Source: Fidelibacterota bacterium (GTDB taxonomy: Bacteria > Fidelibacterota > Marinisomatia > Marinisomatales > TCS56). Taken from it: a stretch of DNA of 8,942 nt. The stretch covers positions 1 to 8,942 of the forward strand of contig JABMPO010000360.1 in assembly GCA_013203015.1 (NCBI GenBank), read 5' to 3'. Made by a program: the position numbers and the translations under genes. Shown here one piece after another: positions 6,135 through 8,942 of this stretch. How positions within the stretch are numbered: the stretch's first letter is position 1; every line of letters begins with the position of its first letter. A model generated the notes under the pieces. That model did not search any database and was not told where the DNA came from. It saw only the letters and a list, made by a program, of their open reading frames with translations.

Positions 6135-7124
6135 CTATTTATACTTGTTCAGTACTTTCATATAATTCGACCGCATGAATGCTTCCGGTTCGGATACATT
6201 TTTCATGCTCATGCTGCCCTTCATTTGTTCTACGCTTTCATATTCGTGTTCATCCATCCAGGTTTCCATTTCATGCAAAATGGTTTTTACGTGATCCGGG
6301 CCGAACTTCAGCAGGGCCGAACAGGCAAAAGCCACATCAGCGCCGGCCATTATCAGTTTGATTACATCCTGTCCTGAATGAACACCCGTGGTGGCGCCCA
6401 GATCCACTTTTAACATTGTGGACAGGACTGCTATCCAACGCAGGGGCATGCGCAGATTGTCGGGAGTGCTCAAATGTACGTTTGGTATCACTTCCAATTT
6501 TTCCAGATCGATATCCGGCTGATAAAATCTATTGAACAGCGCCAGGCCGTCAACTCCTGCTTCTTCTAATCGTTTGGCAAGTGCCGGCAAAGCCGTGAAA
6601 TAGTACCCCAGTTTCATGGAGACCGGTATACTGACCTGAGTTTTAACCTGTTTCAGAATATTTACAATATTATCTTCAATCTGAACGCCAATTTCATCTA
6701 CTTTTGACGGAGGGTTGTAAATGTTCAATTCCAGCGCATCGGCACCAGCTTCCTGCATCTTAAGCGCATAATCAATCCAACCTCCCTGAGTATTGCCGTT
6801 GAGGCTGGCGATTATCGGAATGTCAACGGCTTCCTTCAAGACGTGGATCTGTTTGAGATAGGCTTCTGGCCCACGGATAAAATCATGCCCACCGGGAAAA
6901 AATGACTGTGACTCGGCAAAACTATCTGTGCCCTGAACCATAAAATGGTCGATTTCCTCAGCCTCATGACGGATCTGTTCTTCGAAAAGTGAATACATGA
7001 CTATTGCTGAAGCGCCGGCATCTTCCAGTTTTTTAACGGTATCAATATCCCTTGATAGTGGGGAAGCTGATGGAATTACCGGGTTTATCAGATTAAATCC
7101 TAAGTAAGATGTGTCCAAATTCAT
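6135..7124 (-). CDS. Dihydroorotate dehydrogenase-like FMN-binding TIM-barrel protein
   Basis: A 329-residue protein spanning a DHOD-type beta/alpha barrel. It begins with LGFNLINPVIPSASPLS (8-24), the usual first strand of class 1 DHODs. FMN-site features include the asparagines in SLNGN (108, 109, 111), Lys171 in SMKLG, Asn198 in LFNRF, and the phosphate-binding ATTGVHSGQD segment (244-253) followed by IMAGADVAF (258-266). In true class 1 DHODs the active-site loop reads NxSCPN with a catalytic Cys or Ser. Here it is NIYNPP (134-139), so the catalytic residue is missing and orotate synthesis is unlikely. From memory, proteins of this divergent group often sit next to nifJ in anaerobic bacteria, as here. 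The function is unknown; a flavin redox role linked to PFOR or ferredoxin is inference. AAAGGAG lies six bases before the ATG. The gene starts 11 bp behind nifJ, and a terminator follows. Confidence 0.88.
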   Translation of the reverse strand: MNLDTSYLGFNLINPVIPSASPLSRDIDTVKKLEDAGASAIVMYSLFEEQIRHEAEEIDHFMVQGTDSFAESQSFFPGGHDFIRGPEAYLKQIHVLKEAVDIPIIASLNGNTQGGWIDYALKMQEAGADALELNIYNPPSKVDEIGVQIEDNIVNILKQVKTQVSIPVSMKLGYYFTALPALAKRLEEAGVDGLALFNRFYQPDIDLEKLEVIPNVHLSTPDNLRMPLRWIAVLSTMLKVDLGATTGVHSGQDVIKLIMAGADVAFACSALLKFGPDHVKTILHEMETWMDEHEYESVEQMKGSMSMKNVSEPEAFMRSNYMKVLNKYK

Positions 7125-7130
7125 CTCAAG

Positions 7131-7137
7131 CTCCTTT
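7131..7137 (-). promoter_or_regulatory. Strong SD of the DHOD-like gene overlapping the nifJ stop codon
   Basis: On the minus strand TAAAGGAG contains both the nifJ stop (TAA, 7138-7136) and a near-perfect SD (AAAGGAG), six bases ahead of the ATG at 7124. This points to translation of both proteins from one message. Confidence 0.75.
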
Positions 7138-8942
7138 AATCTCCGGCTTTCACAGGTGTATTCGCCAGTTGATAATAGGTTTCATAGCGTTTTACTGCTG
7201 CCTTCTGCGCTTCCCCCAGCAGTTTTTCCGCCCGTTCTGGCATACTCTTAGTAAGCATTTTATAGCGGGTTTCATTATAAATATAGTTTTTCAAGTCTAT
7301 TGTTGGCTTTTTCGAATCCAGTTTAAGCGGATTGCTACCTTCGTCGGCCAGGCGCGGATCATAACGATACAGCATCCAATGACCACTATCCACTGCCAGT
7401 TTCTGCTGGTTCATTCCAAGTACCATATTAATACCGTGGGCAATACAGTGGCTGTAAGCAATTATGAGTGATGGACCATTATATGATTCCGCTTCTATGA
7501 AGGCTCTGACGGTCTGGGCATCGCTGGCACCCATAGCAATCTGAGCAACATATACATTGCCATAATTCATGGCCATCATACCCAGGTCCTTTTTATTGGA
7601 GGGCTTACCTGCAGCTGCAAATTTTGCAACCGAGCCCAGGGGAGTAGCTTTAGAGGCTTGTCCACCAGTATTAGAATAGACCTCCGTATCCAACACCAAA
7701 ATATTCACATTCCGGCCTGTGGCCAGCACATGATCAAGGCCACCGTAACCAATGTCGTAAGCCCAGCCATCGCCACCCATGATCCAGACACTCTTTTTGA
7801 CCAGATTGTCGGCAACTGTCACTAGTTGTCGAGCTTCCGAAGAATTCAATTGGGTTAGTTTTTCAATCATTTCCGCTACCCGGTCGCGCTGCTCGAAAAT
7901 AGCGACTTCTTCATCTTGATCGGCCGTTAAAATGGCTTCCGCCAGATCCTCGCCGATATCACCACGGAGCCTGTCCACCAGTTCTTTGGCAAATTGGTTC
8001 TGGCGATCGATTGTCAACCGGAAACCCAACCCGAATTCAGCGTTATCTTCAAATAATGAGTTGGACCAGGTTGGTCCCCGGCCTGCATTGTTTTTAGCCC
8101 AGGGGGTGGTTGGCAGATTACCGCCATAAATTGACGAACAACCGGTTGCGTTGGCAACAATCATCCGGTCGCCAAATAATTGTGATACTAATTTTACATA
8201 GGGTGTCTCACCACAGGCCGCACAAGCTCCGGAAAATTCAAACAAGGGCTGCAACATCTGTGAGCCTTTTACCGTATTCTGTTTTACCCGACCCCGGTCA
8301 ACTTCCGGCAGACTAAGGAAAAAGTCCCAGTTTGCCCGCTCTGTTTCGCGAAGTGGCAGTTGTTCGACCATATTGATTGCCTTGCGCTTGGTGTCGGTTT
8401 TATCTTTGGCCGGACAAGCTTCTATGCACAGAGCACAACCTGTACAATCTTCGGCAGCCACCTGCAGGGTATAAACCTCGCTGGGTTCCCAATCACGACC
8501 GCGGGGCTTGGTGGATTTAAATGTTTCCGGTGCACCTTCCAACAGGGCATTATCATAGACCTTCATACGAATTACGCCGTGGGGGCAAACCAGAGCGCAT
8601 TTATTACATTGAATGCAGATGTCCGGCTCCCAGACTGGAACCTCCGAGGCTATATTGCGTTTTTCCCACTGGGTTGTGGCCGTTGGCCATGTTCCATCAG
8701 CCGTAAAAGCGCTGACCGGCAATTCATCGCCCAGGCCGGACATAATCTTAGCCGTGACCTGTTTAATAAATTCGGGCGCCTTATCAGAAACAACCCCAGC
8801 GCCGTTGCCAGCCTCTTTCCCTGCATTCAGATATTTAACCTGGTGTAGGTTGTTAACTGTCTCATCGACGGCCTTGAAGTTCTTTTGTACAATTTCTTCG
8901 CCTTTTTTACCGTAGGTCTTTTTAATTGCCTCTTTTATTTTA
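7136..8942 (-). CDS. nifJ: Pyruvate:ferredoxin (flavodoxin) oxidoreductase, C-terminal half (5' end beyond window)
   Basis: 601 codons are visible and the frame stays open through the right edge. An internal ATG at 8743 is not the start, because family sequence continues upstream of it. Full NifJ proteins have about 1170-1200 residues, so this is the C-terminal half. In order it shows a ferredoxin-like domain with two 4Fe-4S motifs, CIQCNKCALVCPHG (8617-8576) and CTGCALCIEACPAKD (8446-8402). The proximal-cluster cysteines CAAC (8224-8213) follow, with ATGCSSIYGG near 8155-8126. The thiamine diphosphate site is GGDGWAYDIGYGG (near 7779-7741), continued by DTEVYSNTGGQASKATP. The last cluster cysteine is in YSHCIAHG (7447-7445). 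All expected ligands in this half are present. The enzyme oxidises pyruvate with CoA to acetyl-CoA and CO2 and reduces ferredoxin or flavodoxin in the cytoplasm; it can also run in reverse. No extra C-terminal domain VII of the Desulfovibrio africanus type is apparent. It is cotranscribed with the DHOD-like gene. Confidence 0.96.
   Translation of the reverse strand, partial: KIKEAIKKTYGKKGEEIVQKNFKAVDETVNNLHQVKYLNAGKEAGNGAGVVSDKAPEFIKQVTAKIMSGLGDELPVSAFTADGTWPTATTQWEKRNIASEVPVWEPDICIQCNKCALVCPHGVIRMKVYDNALLEGAPETFKSTKPRGRDWEPSEVYTLQVAAEDCTGCALCIEACPAKDKTDTKRKAINMVEQLPLRETERANWDFFLSLPEVDRGRVKQNTVKGSQMLQPLFEFSGACAACGETPYVKLVSQLFGDRMIVANATGCSSIYGGNLPTTPWAKNNAGRGPTWSNSLFEDNAEFGLGFRLTIDRQNQFAKELVDRLRGDIGEDLAEAILTADQDEEVAIFEQRDRVAEMIEKLTQLNSSEARQLVTVADNLVKKSVWIMGGDGWAYDIGYGGLDHVLATGRNVNILVLDTEVYSNTGGQASKATPLGSVAKFAAAGKPSNKKDLGMMAMNYGNVYVAQIAMGASDAQTVRAFIEAESYNGPSLIIAYSHCIAHGINMVLGMNQQKLAVDSGHWMLYRYDPRLADEGSNPLKLDSKKPTIDLKNYIYNETRYKMLTKSMPERAEKLLGEAQKAAVKRYETYYQLANTPVKAGD

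Noticed and set aside
6018..6377. Plus-strand frame across the nifJ-unit terminator and the end of the DHOD-like gene
   Set aside because: It runs through a strong minus-strand terminator and over coding sequence. The translation is rich in His, Phe and Arg, as expected of an antisense frame.
8743..8743. ATG at 8743 as the start of a short 535-residue PFOR
   Set aside because: The frame continues upstream without a stop to the window edge with PFOR-like sequence, and NifJ proteins are about twice as long. The gene is simply cut by the window.
8360..8915. Plus-strand frames with several cysteines at the right end
   Set aside because: They are antisense shadows of nifJ. The minus strand here encodes the intact double 4Fe-4S ferredoxin domain.

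Overview
The window holds seven protein genes, all on the minus strand, so transcription runs from right to left. The gene at each edge is cut: the right edge removes the N-terminal part of a pyruvate:ferredoxin oxidoreductase, and the left edge removes the C-terminal end of a sulfide:quinone-reductase-like flavoprotein. No RNA gene, mobile element, CRISPR array or prophage signature was seen. Base composition looks moderate and even (judged by eye), with no sign of a transferred island.

The content suggests an anaerobic or micro-oxic bacterium with ferredoxin-based energy metabolism. A single-chain NifJ-type PFOR with two clostridial-type 4Fe-4S clusters, a sulfide:quinone-reductase-like flavoprotein and a cysteine-rich MerR regulator fit sediment or subsurface lineages. 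The phylum cannot be fixed from this stretch, and nothing points to an archaeon: there are bacterial-type SD sequences, sigma70-like promoters and intrinsic terminators.

Layout from right to left, in the order of transcription. (1) nifJ (8942-7136, partial) is followed after 11 bp by a dihydroorotate-dehydrogenase-like FMN TIM barrel (7124-6135). The SD of the second gene overlaps the stop codon of nifJ, and the pair ends in an intrinsic terminator (6071-6100). (2) A small membrane methyltransferase of the isoprenylcysteine methyltransferase type (5889-5290) has its own candidate promoter (5941-5969) and a hairpin over its start codon. (3) A two-domain M16 zinc peptidase (5167-2459) is followed after 25 bp by a dihydrofolate-reductase-like protein (2433-1984). 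A candidate promoter lies at 5228-5256, and an intrinsic terminator at 1859-1893 closes the unit. (4) A MerR-family regulator with a two-CW-like cysteine-rich tail (1697-1239) is followed after 33 bp by the SQR-like flavoprotein (1205-1, partial). A candidate MerR-type promoter with a 19-bp spacer centred on a dyad lies in front of it (1726-1756).

The most interesting unit is the MerR/two-CW gene with the SQR-like gene. It looks like a self-contained redox- or sulfur-responsive switch in which a cysteine-rich sensor sits in one operon with a cysteine-dependent sulfide-type oxidoreductase, and the operator architecture can be read in the DNA. That function is inference. The other units are recognisable families, and I see no clear evidence of an entirely new system.
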